NCBI RefSeq assembly: GCF_032714615.1
Contig: NZ_JAWDKA010000011.1
Span: 1-43,152 of the forward strand
Origin: Methanorbis furvi
GTDB taxonomy: Archaea > Halobacteriota > Methanomicrobia > Methanomicrobiales > Methanocorpusculaceae
Direction of reading: 5' to 3'
DNA length: 43,152 bases
In this document: positions 8,471 to 15,364 of the stretch, one piece after another
How the letters are laid out: the number at the start of each line of letters is the position of its first letter
How positions within the stretch are numbered: the first letter of the stretch is position 1
Translations under genes and position numbers: made by a program
The notes under the pieces: generated by a model
Seen by the model: the letters and a program-made list of their open reading frames with translations, nothing else
Databases searched by the model: none
Told to the model about the DNA's origin: nothing

Positions 8471-10012
8471 TTATTTATTCAGTTTTCTCGGATGCAGGAA
8501 CGGGCCGGTATAGGTATCGTTGAGAGCCGCATCCGAATTTTTCTTGGTCATAAGACTCACAACAACCATGGTAATAATCGAGAGCGCCAGTGCATAAATT
8601 GAGAAGTGCATCGGCAGCTTCTCGACAAACTGGTAGTAGTAGCCAAGACCGATTGCAGAGATAAGACCAACAGCCATACTCGCGATCGCTCCGGCAGCGG
8701 TTGCACGTCTCCAGTAAAGTCCTGCAAGGAGCGGAACTGCAAACGAGCAGAGCATCAGACCAATTCCAACCCAGATAAGGAAGGCAAGCATCTCCGGAGG
8801 ATTGATTGCAAGAATAAGAGAGACAACTGCTGCGATCAGCACACATATCTGGCTGACGAGAACAACCTGCTTTTCACTTGCCTTTGGTTTGAGCATGGTC
8901 TTGAAGATGTTCCAGGAGAACTCAGTTCCAACCGTGAGCATCAGCCGGTCGGTTGTTGACATGACTGCGGAAAGAACGATGACCGCAAACAGTCCGGTGA
9001 TGAAGATGCTCGGGGCTGCTGCCTGAATGCCGTACATGAGGGCGAAGTCCTGGGCATTGGATGATGTGATCATGTCAAGTTTTCCGTCCTCTGCCATGAC
9101 ACGAACGCCCATGCCGGAGAGTTTGACCAGGAACATGATGACAAGATAGATGCCGAACGCAACGAGCGGCGACCACTTGAAGTAGGAGATCTTTTTCGCG
9201 GCAAAGACGTTGGACATGATGTGGGGAGCACAGGCAAGTCCGACTATCAATAAAATTCCAAACGAGAACAAGAACTCAGGCGTGCAGTAGGCGTACGAGG
9301 CGTAAGCGCTCGGGAATGCGGGCATGACAAGGTTCGGGTCGATTGATGCGAGCACAGTATTAATGTGTTCGAGACCGCCTGCGTAGCTGAGGATGAACGG
9401 GGAGACGAGCAGAACGCCGAAGATGAGGATGAGTCCCTGCACGAGTCCGGTCCATGATACTGCGTAAAGTCCGCCGATCACGGTGTAGACGGTGATGATT
9501 ATTCCTGAGATGAGGAGTGCCTGCCAGTGTTCGATGCCGAACACCCAGATAAGTACGATGCTGATTGCGGTGTACTGGCCAACGAGGTAGACGAGACTGA
9601 CGGCGATGCTTGCAAGCGCAGAGAGTGCGCGAAGTTCTCGGTTGTTTTCATACCTGACGGCGAAGTAGTCTTCGAGGGTCATGCACCCTTTTTCTCTGCC
9701 GATTTTATTGAGTTTGGATCCAAAGAAGATGATACAGAAGACTGCTGCGAGGGGAACGAAGATCTGTTCCCAGATGCCGGGCCAGCCTGAGGTGTAGCCA
9801 AATCCGCTGCTGCCGACGAGTGTCATTCCGCTGCATATGGAGCAGACGATTAAGAGGGTGAAGAGCCAGAAGCCGAGGCTTCGTCCGGCAAGCATGTAGT
9901 CTTCAGAGTTTTTGATCTTTTTGGAGGCCCAGATGCCGATACCAAGCAGTACGACAAAGTAGACGACGATTAAGGCGAGGGTGATGAATGTGCTTTCCTG
10001 AGCAAGGGCCAT
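8471..10012 (-). CDS. Sodium:solute symporter family (SSS) transporter
   Basis: A 513-residue polytopic protein with about 13 hydrophobic helices. SSS-family hallmarks are visible: YMLAGRSLGFW in the first loop, SSGFGYTSGWPG, the GGLYAVSWTGLVQG segment (LeuT-fold Na+-site region) and a conserved STTDRLML segment. Substrate cannot be told; the family includes pantothenate, proline, acetate and other solute carriers. The start ATG follows the stop of the 37-residue membrane peptide gene by 3 bases, with GGAGAGGAGG in the end of that gene as ribosome-binding site. This arrangement suggests a two-component carrier with a small accessory subunit. Confidence 0.88.
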   Translation of the reverse strand: MALAQESTFITLALIVVYFVVLLGIGIWASKKIKNSEDYMLAGRSLGFWLFTLLIVCSICSGMTLVGSSGFGYTSGWPGIWEQIFVPLAAVFCIIFFGSKLNKIGREKGCMTLEDYFAVRYENNRELRALSALASIAVSLVYLVGQYTAISIVLIWVFGIEHWQALLISGIIITVYTVIGGLYAVSWTGLVQGLILIFGVLLVSPFILSYAGGLEHINTVLASIDPNLVMPAFPSAYASYAYCTPEFLFSFGILLIVGLACAPHIMSNVFAAKKISYFKWSPLVAFGIYLVIMFLVKLSGMGVRVMAEDGKLDMITSSNAQDFALMYGIQAAAPSIFITGLFAVIVLSAVMSTTDRLMLTVGTEFSWNIFKTMLKPKASEKQVVLVSQICVLIAAVVSLILAINPPEMLAFLIWVGIGLMLCSFAVPLLAGLYWRRATAAGAIASMAVGLISAIGLGYYYQFVEKLPMHFSIYALALSIITMVVVSLMTKKNSDAALNDTYTGPFLHPRKLNK

Positions 10013-10015
10013 GGG

Positions 10016-10129
10016 TTATTCCTCCTCTCCTTTGGGGAAGGTGAGGCCCCAGATGATGAGGAGGATGAAGACGACAACTATTGTACCGCCAACGGCGATG
10101 ACGGTGATGTCAGGTAATCCAAGAATCAT
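10016..10129 (-). CDS. Small membrane accessory peptide of the SSS symporter
   Basis: A 37-residue peptide starting at ATG 10129. It consists almost entirely of one transmembrane helix (about residues 8-29) followed by the charged tail PKGEEE. The same frame is open further upstream, but that extension is polar, includes the repeat-derived start of the intergenic region and lacks a ribosome-binding site. A TATA-like TTATATGA lies about 25-30 bases ahead of the ATG used here. Short one-helix proteins directly upstream of SSS symporters are known from archaea and bacteria as presumed symporter accessory proteins. The 3-base gap to the symporter and the shared ribosome-binding purine run support translational coupling. 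Confidence 0.75.
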   Translation of the reverse strand: MILGLPDITVIAVGGTIVVVFILLIIWGLTFPKGEEE

Positions 10130-10200
10130 ACTATAAGAGTGACACGTGTTGTCATATAACATATTCGGTTTGTGGTGAGGTGGGACGTATGGGGTGCACG

Positions 10201-10316
10201 CAGCTCCGCCCACGATTCGCATGCCTTTGGCCTGCTCACTGCTTCGCAGGAAAACACAGAAAACACGGAGCTTTCACGGAAAAAATCACGGAGCAGACGT
10301 GAACAACACGGAAGTG
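10201..10316 (+). repeat. Dispersed repeat family A, copy 1
   Basis: Contains the family core CACGGAGCAGACGTGAAC followed by A/C-CACGGAA. Its left half carries CTCCGCCCACG and an embedded CATGCC...GCTTCGCAGGA block (10220-10251), also found in copy 4. Other copies are at 10586-10661, 32417-32494, 37325-37430 and 37510-37614. Confidence 0.8.
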
Positions 10317-10438
10317 AATTATTTTAGGATGTTTGTGATGTTTTGTGTTTGAAAATATTCACCAACGAAATAATTTTGTGAAAGTGTTGTTTGTGATGAG
10401 GTGAAGTTTTTTTAGTTTTTTTCTTACTACTACTACTA

Positions 10439-10464
10439 TGTACTGTACTTCAAAGTACAGTACA
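10439..10464. promoter_or_regulatory. Perfect 12-bp palindrome, operator-like
   Basis: TGTACTGTACTT, a 2-base spacer CA, then AAGTACAGTACA; the arms are exact complements. It follows a run of CTA/ACT triplets and is followed by AGTGTACTG, a partial third half-site. It could be a dimer-binding operator or a strong hairpin. No gene starts close by on the plus strand, and the surface-protein gene at 10704-11819 ends 240 bases away, so its target is unclear. Confidence 0.4.
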
Positions 10465-10585
10465 GTGTACTGAAAAGAGGAGTTTATTTTTTTAGAGGAG
10501 GGGGTGCCTATTAATTCTTGCCTCCTACGGAAATAAAAACATCACTGAGAGGCGTGAACAACACAGAACCCGAAAACAATTCATT

Positions 10586-10661
10586 TCCGTGCTGTTCACG
10601 TCTGCTCCGTGATGTTTTTCTGTGATATTTCCGTGTGTTCCGCTTTTCCGTGGGCGGAGCT
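10586..10661 (-). repeat. Dispersed repeat family A, copy 2 (inverted)
   Basis: Reverse-complement copy of the family A core (GTTCACGTCTGCTCCGTG read on the plus strand), ending in CCGTGGGCGGAGC. It lacks the CATGCC...GCTTCGC insert of copies 1 and 4. It forms a large inverted pair with copy 1. Confidence 0.8.
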
Positions 10662-10703
10662 ACGAAAACGAATTTATGGGCAAAGCCATGAGGAGAGGAA
10701 AAC

Positions 10704-11819
10704 TCAACGATGTTTTCTGCCTGCCAGCACTGCGACGACCCCAAGCCCTCCGAGGATTCCAAGAATCGGGACAGAGGATTTGGTCGGGATTGGAGTCGGG
10801 TCCTGCATGCTGCTGGTAAACTGTATGACGACGAATCTGAAGGGAATGGTTTTTTCAAATCCGTTTTGTTTTGCGGTCTGCTGAATGAAGTTCCAGAGAT
10901 TTATCAGATCTGATCTCTGTGCCGGATCTTCGATGGCGATTTCGATGTACTCGTGCGTGTCAACGCTGGTGAGCCAGCCGTATACACTGAAGGTGGTGTT
11001 CATGCTGCCGAAGAGTTCGGCGGCGGTGATGTCACGGACGATGACGCTGCCGTCTGGCGTGGTGTAAGGGAAGTCTTTGAGGGTGAGGGGAGTCTGGTTT
11101 TTCCGATGGGAGATTGCGTCGAACACGATGTCTGCGGCAGGTGATCCAAAGAAGGCTTCGGCGGTTTTTCTGTCAGGAGATACGGAGTCGATTTCGTCGC
11201 TCACGGAGATGACGCCCGACGCGGGAAGGGTGAGGGTCGCATTCGGGATATCAGAATATTTTTCTTCAGGCACGTAGGGATTGGCGATGAACTGAGTGTT
11301 GGCAAATATGGCGGGAATGGTTTTGGTAAATCCGTTCAGTTTTGCGGTCTCCTGAATGAAGTTCCAGGCGTTTTTCAGATCTGCTCGTGATGCAGGATCA
11401 CCGACTGAGATTTCGATGTACTCATGGGTCTCATAGGATCCACCCCAGCCATATCCGGTAAACGTGGTGTTCATTCTGCTGAACAGATCAGATACCGTAA
11501 TGTCTCGGACGATAACTCTGTCGTCCGCGGTATGATAGGAGAAATTTTTCAGAGTGAGGGAGAGGATTTCGTTTGGTACTGCCTCAGGAGTGTTTTTCTG
11601 AATCAGGGCGTTGAGGATGGCAGTGCCTTCTTCAGAACTCATGAAAGCCTCAGCAGTTTTTTTGTCAGGTGTGGTTGCGTCGATTTCGTCGCTTGCGAAG
11701 ATGAAGCCATATGCCGGAGGAGTGAACTGATCATTTTCTGCGGCAGAGTCGCTGAGGGCTGTGCAGGGTGAGATGAGAAGAAGGAGGATGAGAGGCAGGA
11801 GAAGATATTTTGTTATCAT
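10704..11819 (-). CDS. Surface-anchored protein with two tandem repeats of about 145 residues
   Basis: A 371-residue exported protein: signal peptide (about residues 1-22), two homologous domains (about 33-180 and 195-340), then a Thr/Pro linker and a C-terminal hydrophobic helix ending in RKHR, like an archaeosortase or membrane-anchor tail. Each domain holds SDEID, a DxKTAEAF segment, a VIVRDIT motif, (S/R)MNTTF, a THEYIEI motif, a W-N-F-I-Q helix and KTIP in the same order, which proves internal duplication. No known fold is recognised. The gene has its own promoter with the shared TTGGCCA element at 11903-11909 and a leader with a small hairpin before AAGGAAG. It is the last gene of the secreted-protein set of this island. 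Function unknown. Confidence 0.8.
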   Translation of the reverse strand: MITKYLLLPLILLLLISPCTALSDSAAENDQFTPPAYGFIFASDEIDATTPDKKTAEAFMSSEEGTAILNALIQKNTPEAVPNEILSLTLKNFSYHTADDRVIVRDITVSDLFSRMNTTFTGYGWGGSYETHEYIEISVGDPASRADLKNAWNFIQETAKLNGFTKTIPAIFANTQFIANPYVPEEKYSDIPNATLTLPASGVISVSDEIDSVSPDRKTAEAFFGSPAADIVFDAISHRKNQTPLTLKDFPYTTPDGSVIVRDITAAELFGSMNTTFSVYGWLTSVDTHEYIEIAIEDPAQRSDLINLWNFIQQTAKQNGFEKTIPFRFVVIQFTSSMQDPTPIPTKSSVPILGILGGLGVVAVLAGRKHR

Positions 11820-11834
11820 GATACTTCCTTAACC

Positions 11835-11858
11835 GAAGTGTTCGTGAGAGAACATTTC
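11835..11858 (-). promoter_or_regulatory. Leader hairpin ahead of the surface-protein gene
   Basis: GAAGTGTTC-GTGAGA-GAACATTTC can pair with one mismatch in the presumed 5' leader, just upstream of the AAGGAAG ribosome-binding site. A hairpin at the equivalent position (ATGTTT-GA-AAACAT, 13234-13247) precedes the paralogous unit at 12395-13216. Conservation of position, but not of sequence, suggests a structured leader. Confidence 0.4.
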
Positions 11859-11886
11859 GTTTGATGGCATGATAGTTTCACGTGAG

Positions 11887-11910
11887 CCATATATAATAAG
11901 TGTGGCCAAA
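11887..11910 (-). promoter_or_regulatory. Regulon promoter site 1: TTGGCCA element plus TATA box
   Basis: On the minus strand GAGAGTTTGGCCACAC is followed by TTATTATATATGG, with the TATA box about 13 bases after TTGGCCA. It lies 70-90 bases upstream of the surface-protein start at 11819. Sites 2 to 6 have the same layout. Confidence 0.7.
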
Positions 11911-11939
11911 CTCTCTTCTTGAAAAAATGATGAGTGAAT

Positions 11940-12323
11940 TTACGTTATCCAGCCGGTGTATGCATAGATGGTGCCGTTCAACTCCAGATATTTTCCTGAG
12001 TATGCGGCATGAATCCGGGATGCTTCAGGCTCGGGAACAAACGGTTGCGGATTTCGGAAGTCATTTTTGTTTTCGACCATGTATGCGGCAAGGGCCGGGT
12101 TTTCTCCGCGAAGCAGCATGTCAAGTGACGGATATGCGACGAAATCATCTTCAGTGAGATGGATTATTCTTGAATCGTTCGCAGGAATACTGTCTATTTT
12201 GGCGAACCGGATGTATCCGAATGTATCCGCAGGGGTCGTGCAGTAGACTGCAATAACTGCGGCTGCGAGAATTACCACTACGATGAGGGCCGCGATGAGA
12301 TGCTTTTTTTCTAATTTTTTCAT
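11940..12323 (-). CDS. Small membrane-anchored exported protein
   Basis: A 127-residue protein: lysine-rich start, transmembrane helix at about residues 8-28, then an extracytoplasmic part of about 100 residues. The C-terminal YLELNGTIYAYTG segment resembles the end of the lipoprotein encoded at 13329-13964 (YVSWNGTLYRVD), so the two may share a small C-terminal domain. ATG 12323 is preceded by GTGAT. The gene starts 71 bases after the end of the 273-residue protein gene and no TTGGCCA element lies between them, so it is probably transcribed from the promoter at 13282-13301. Function unknown. Confidence 0.7.
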   Translation of the reverse strand: MKKLEKKHLIAALIVVVILAAAVIAVYCTTPADTFGYIRFAKIDSIPANDSRIIHLTEDDFVAYPSLDMLLRGENPALAAYMVENKNDFRNPQPFVPEPEASRIHAAYSGKYLELNGTIYAYTGWIT

Positions 12324-12394
12324 AGTATATCACGTGTCGAATTTTTTTGGAGGTCTCTTGAATTTTCAGGGAGGAGAAAACATCGAAGATTTTT

Positions 12395-13216
12395 TCATGA
12401 TGCAGAGAAAGTATCCAGTCGGATAATAGACGGCAATGACTGCGGCAGCACAGGAATCCAGCCGGAAACATTTCCGGGAATCTGTTCGATGATTTCTGTG
12501 GAATAATGTCCAATCATATTGTTTGGCTGAGTGAAGAGATATCCGTATTTTGAACTGGTCTGATATTCTATCAGGATACTTATGTTCGCAGTCTCATCAG
12601 AGAGGGCTTCTGGAATATAAACAAGAGTCGGGCCGATATCTTCCCTGCCAACGTATGTTGGCCTACTGTCATAAGCAGGCAATGATGGATCCAGGGTGGC
12701 CACGACTACGCCGGGAGGAAATTTTTCGACCTTGGTATCAGATGGCGATGGGGTGGCGGGACTTTTCATATGCAGGGAGTACGGAGTTGCTGTATCATTC
12801 GTCTCCGGAGAAAATTTTAGTCCGGAGAGTCTGGTAACTGGGACTTCACCAACAAACATGCCGGATCTGCCATAGCTTGCATGGATATTTTTGAGCTGGG
12901 AGGTTGTTGCGGTGAGAGAAAGCAGAGGACCATACTCGGTACTGACGACGGAACTGTTCCAGCCGTCAAGTTCACGAGTATAGAACGAGTCCGGGAGTGC
13001 GGACTGATTATTCATCAACGGTAACGGCAGGAGAATTGTTACGGGAAGACTGCCGGTGCTGATGTTGGCCAGACCGTCCACGTTGATGTGATAGATAATG
13101 CTGGCGCTGTTGAGATTAAAGCAGAAACTAAACAGTGTCGGAAGTAAAAAGATGAGCAGGATAATCCCGCACAGCACGCAACAGAAGAGAATTTGTTTTT
13201 TGGTGAATTTTATCAT
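12395..13216 (-). CDS. Membrane-anchored extracytoplasmic protein, paralogue of the 6662-7369 product
   Basis: A 273-residue protein with a hydrophobic N-terminal helix (about residues 8-33) and an extracytoplasmic remainder rich in N-x-S/T. It shares the order GLxNI, ILLPLPLM, S-x-YTRELDGW and LKNIHA with the protein at 6662-7369. It has about 40 extra residues, including a Pro/Ser-rich stretch near 145-160. AAAGGAAAT precedes the ATG. Its promoter carries the TTGGCCA element (13295-13301) and its leader aligns with that of the surface-protein gene at 10704-11819, which shows that the whole promoter-leader unit was duplicated. No enzymatic motif is seen. Confidence 0.78.
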   Translation of the reverse strand: MIKFTKKQILFCCVLCGIILLIFLLPTLFSFCFNLNSASIIYHINVDGLANISTGSLPVTILLPLPLMNNQSALPDSFYTRELDGWNSSVVSTEYGPLLSLTATTSQLKNIHASYGRSGMFVGEVPVTRLSGLKFSPETNDTATPYSLHMKSPATPSPSDTKVEKFPPGVVVATLDPSLPAYDSRPTYVGREDIGPTLVYIPEALSDETANISILIEYQTSSKYGYLFTQPNNMIGHYSTEIIEQIPGNVSGWIPVLPQSLPSIIRLDTFSAS

Positions 13217-13233
13217 GATATTTCCTTTGCCAG

Positions 13234-13247
13234 AATGTTTGAAAACA
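13234..13247 (-). promoter_or_regulatory. Leader hairpin ahead of the 273-residue protein gene
   Basis: ATGTTT-GA-AAACAT is a perfect 6-bp stem in the presumed leader, directly upstream of the ribosome-binding site. It occupies the same position as the hairpin at 11835-11858. Confidence 0.35.
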
Positions 13248-13281
13248 TCAGGTTTGATGATCTGATAATTTTCTGTGAGGG

Positions 13282-13301
13282 ATTATAATAAATGTGGCCA
13301 A
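13282..13301 (-). promoter_or_regulatory. Regulon promoter site 2: TTGGCCA element plus TATA box
   Basis: On the minus strand GAGTGTTTGGCCACAT is followed by TTATTATAAT at the same spacing as in site 1. It precedes the start at 13216 by about 66 bases. Confidence 0.7.
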
Positions 13302-13328
13302 ACACTCGTTTTGAAAAATAAATTCTGG

Positions 13329-13964
13329 TTAAATTACAGATCTGTCAACACGGTAGAGTGTACCGTTCCAGGAGACATAGGCTTTGCGGGAGTTGCCGGC
13401 ATACCAGTAGGGGTCAAGCTGCCACTCTTCGGACGGGAGGACTTTGACGCTGTAGCCGGGAGTGTCGAGGAGGTATGCCCGAAGCACTGTGGATTTTTCC
13501 GCGTCTTCACGGGTAATGTTGATTACAGGCAAATTTGGGTCAGGATCAGACACCTGATCAAGGCTGAAGGAGATGTACTGATAATCATGGTTTAATGAAT
13601 GCTGGTATCCGGCAATGTCATAACGTTCCAGAAATTCAATGAAGCTCATGTTGAGAGTGAGGTTGCGGTATTTGCTGTATCCGTAAGGATAGGCATAGAC
13701 GAGATAGTCAAAGTAGGTGACGTTGTCTGTTTGGTTCATGAATTGTTTATAATCCATGTATTCTGGATCCTGTATTATTTCCAGAATTTCGATCTCAGTG
13801 AAATGGGCTGCCTGTGCCCCAGCTTCACGAACGGGATCGCGTTCAACTGCGGAGAGGTTGAATGCAGTTTCGTTTTCGGTGATGGTTTCGGCAGGCGGCA
13901 GGATGCAGCCGGCGGTGAACGCGGCGAGGACTGCGAGGAGGAGAAGCGGGAGCAGGAATTTCAT
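13329..13964 (-). CDS. Lipoprotein of unknown function
   Basis: A 211-residue lipoprotein starting at ATG 13964. The frame is open further upstream, but this ATG gives a perfect lipoprotein signal: MKF, a leucine-rich core and the lipobox L-x-A-G-C with Cys 20. The upstream extension crosses the TATA box of promoter site 3 and is therefore not coding. The mature part is acidic and tyrosine-rich (a YFDYLVYAYPYGYSKY stretch near 100-115) and ends in YVSWNGTLYRVD, resembling the end of the 127-residue protein at 11940-12323. Two promoter sites (3 and 4) stand in tandem upstream. It is the first gene of the leftward set and is divergent from the regulator genes. Confidence 0.8.
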   Translation of the reverse strand: MKFLLPLLLLAVLAAFTAGCILPPAETITENETAFNLSAVERDPVREAGAQAAHFTEIEILEIIQDPEYMDYKQFMNQTDNVTYFDYLVYAYPYGYSKYRNLTLNMSFIEFLERYDIAGYQHSLNHDYQYISFSLDQVSDPDPNLPVINITREDAEKSTVLRAYLLDTPGYSVKVLPSEEWQLDPYWYAGNSRKAYVSWNGTLYRVDRSVI

Positions 13965-14004
13965 TTGTGTATACCCTATGATTGGTTGAAAATTTGTTGC
14001 GGGA

Positions 14005-14025
14005 ATATATAATGAGTGTGGCCAA
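14005..14025 (-). promoter_or_regulatory. Regulon promoter site 3: TTGGCCA element plus TATA box
   Basis: On the minus strand GAGTGTTTGGCCACAC is followed by TCATTATATATTC. It is the proximal promoter of the lipoprotein gene at 13964, with a predicted leader of only about 15 bases. Confidence 0.7.
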
Positions 14026-14087
14026 ACACTCACTACACAATATTTTTGAAGAGTGGTAGATTCACAGGCGAACATATTCTCAGTGCT

Positions 14088-14115
14088 CCTATAAGAAAAG
14101 ATTGGCCAAGAACTC
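14088..14115 (-). promoter_or_regulatory. Regulon promoter site 4: TTGGCCAA element plus TATA box
   Basis: On the minus strand GAGTTCTTGGCCAATC is followed by TTTTCTTATAGG. From TTGGCCAA through the TATA box it is nearly identical to sites 5 and 6, but it points leftward as a distal promoter of the lipoprotein gene. Sites 4 and 5 are back to back, about 80 bases apart. Confidence 0.6.
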
Positions 14116-14173
14116 TCTTTTTGAATTTTTATGATCAGTGTAATTATTCATGAGTCACGATAAGATTGAAGAA

Positions 14174-14222
14174 TAGAGGTCTTGGCCAATCTTTTCATAT
14201 ACTATCATGAAAAAATATAGCC
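14174..14222 (+). promoter_or_regulatory. Regulon promoter site 5, 49-bp unit repeated at 15261-15309
   Basis: CTTGGCCAATCTTTTCATAT contains the 8-bp palindrome TTGGCCAA and a TATA box. The 49-bp unit recurs at 15261-15309 with one mismatch, each time upstream of a regulator gene. The ATGAAAAAATATAGCC within the unit lies closer to the TATA box than a normal start site, so it is probably promoter-proximal DNA and not a start codon. Confidence 0.7.
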
Positions 14223-14378
14223 TATTAGGTCTTGTATTGTTCCTGCATCAGCCCACACTGCCGCAGAACTAAACATGAACATTGAGGTGTTCGGACAAAA
14301 AGGATCATCGATGGCCAAAACATTTTCGATTGGATGGATAAAAACACAGCATGAAACCCGTATAATGAATGATTACGC

Positions 14379-15263
14379 ATGACAAAACAAGAGAGATACA
14401 CAGACATTGGCATCATCGTAATCTTACTCTTGATAGTTTTCGTTCCAACCACCATCCTCTTTTTTGCAGATGGTGGACAGATTCGTGGATTCAATGAAGA
14501 TCAAAATAATCCGGGAAATCCACTGAATACAGATATTGGAGGATATATTTTTGTACCAGTTGAAGAGGATATTGTCCCGATATATGACGATCATGAGATA
14601 GTTCAAATTGAACTCTGGCAGATGCCAGTTCGTGACGCACTCCTGATGATAGTCGTTTCTTCGTTCGCCTATATCCCTCCCTCTGTATCAAAAATCATCT
14701 CCTTCATCTATCTCACATCCGGCCTCGCCTTCATCATTCTTTACTACAAAATCTCCGGAAAAAAACGCAGCCCCGACTCACGCCGCGAAAAGATCTATCA
14801 GTACATCTGTGAGAATCCAGGCAAATCACAACAGCAGATTGCTGACGCAATGCAGATTTCACGCGGCAGTCTCAAATATCATCTCAACAGACTTCAGGAC
14901 AGTGACGAGATTCATCAAAAAATACATGGCGAGTATCCACGATACTTTCCAAGCCACAAAGGAATCTCTGACAAGGAAAAAGTTCTCCTCTCTCTCATAT
15001 CCGAAGAAAAAGATCATCTGTTCTATCAGACACTTCTCAATCATCCAGGCATCACCAGAAAAGAACTCGCAACAACTCTCGAAATCTCCGAGGCAACGGT
15101 GTCATGGCACCTGAGCAGACTTGATAATTACGAACTTTTCACCACAGAAAAATCCGGCAGAGAGCTGCATTACACGCTCACGCCGGAAACAGTTGCAGCA
15201 TATCACAAGATTGTGTTAGAGAAACTGCCGGATCAGGACGCAACGCAAAAAAATAAAGAGTAG
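14379..15263 (+). CDS. Membrane-tethered transcription regulator with two winged-helix domains
   Basis: A 294-residue one-component regulator. The N-terminal helix (about 9-29) is followed by an acidic extracytoplasmic segment (about 30-83) and a hydrophobic hairpin or helix pair (about 86-124). A basic KISGKKRSP junction then leads into two tandem cytoplasmic winged-helix domains (about 135-192 with SRGSLKYHLNRL, and 197-275 with ISEATVSWHLSRL). Both resemble ArsR/MarR-like archaeal HTH domains. A TGA three codons upstream fixes the start region; no strong ribosome-binding site is visible. Its own promoter carries the TTGGCCA element, which suggests autoregulation and control of the divergent exported-protein genes. 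The C-terminal half is about 90% identical to the next gene's product. The sensed signal is unknown. Confidence 0.82.
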   Translation: MTKQERYTDIGIIVILLLIVFVPTTILFFADGGQIRGFNEDQNNPGNPLNTDIGGYIFVPVEEDIVPIYDDHEIVQIELWQMPVRDALLMIVVSSFAYIPPSVSKIISFIYLTSGLAFIILYYKISGKKRSPDSRREKIYQYICENPGKSQQQIADAMQISRGSLKYHLNRLQDSDEIHQKIHGEYPRYFPSHKGISDKEKVLLSLISEEKDHLFYQTLLNHPGITRKELATTLEISEATVSWHLSRLDNYELFTTEKSGRELHYTLTPETVAAYHKIVLEKLPDQDATQKNKE

Positions 15264-15309
15264 AGATCTTGGCCAATCTTTTCATATACTATCATGAAAA
15301 AATATAGCC
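15261..15309 (+). promoter_or_regulatory. Regulon promoter site 6, second copy of the 49-bp promoter unit
   Basis: It begins at the stop codon of the first regulator gene and matches 14174-14222 at 48 of 49 positions, including TTGGCCAA and the TATA box. The second regulator therefore has its own promoter and does not depend on read-through. Confidence 0.7.
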
Positions 15310-15364
15310 GTGAGGCTTTGCAGGCAGTTTTGTTTTTTTGACATTCAGCCGGTATTCAGTAACG

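Larger units (their letters stand above)
10130..10703. other. Gene-free, repeat-rich intergenic region
   Basis: These 574 bases hold the promoter of the symporter unit, two inverted copies of the dispersed repeat called family A here (10201-10316 and 10586-10661) and the palindrome at 10439-10464. Open frames in it are repeat-derived and have no coding character. Confidence 0.6.

Noticed and set aside
13965-14075. Upstream extension of the lipoprotein gene
   Set aside because: It would place 37 polar residues before a perfect lipoprotein signal and run through the TATA box and TTGGCCA element of promoter site 3.
14207-14272. Short frame starting MKKYS after promoter site 5
   Set aside because: Its ATG is only a few bases past the TATA box, upstream of the expected transcription start; the twin copy at 15294 stops after 15 codons with a different sequence.
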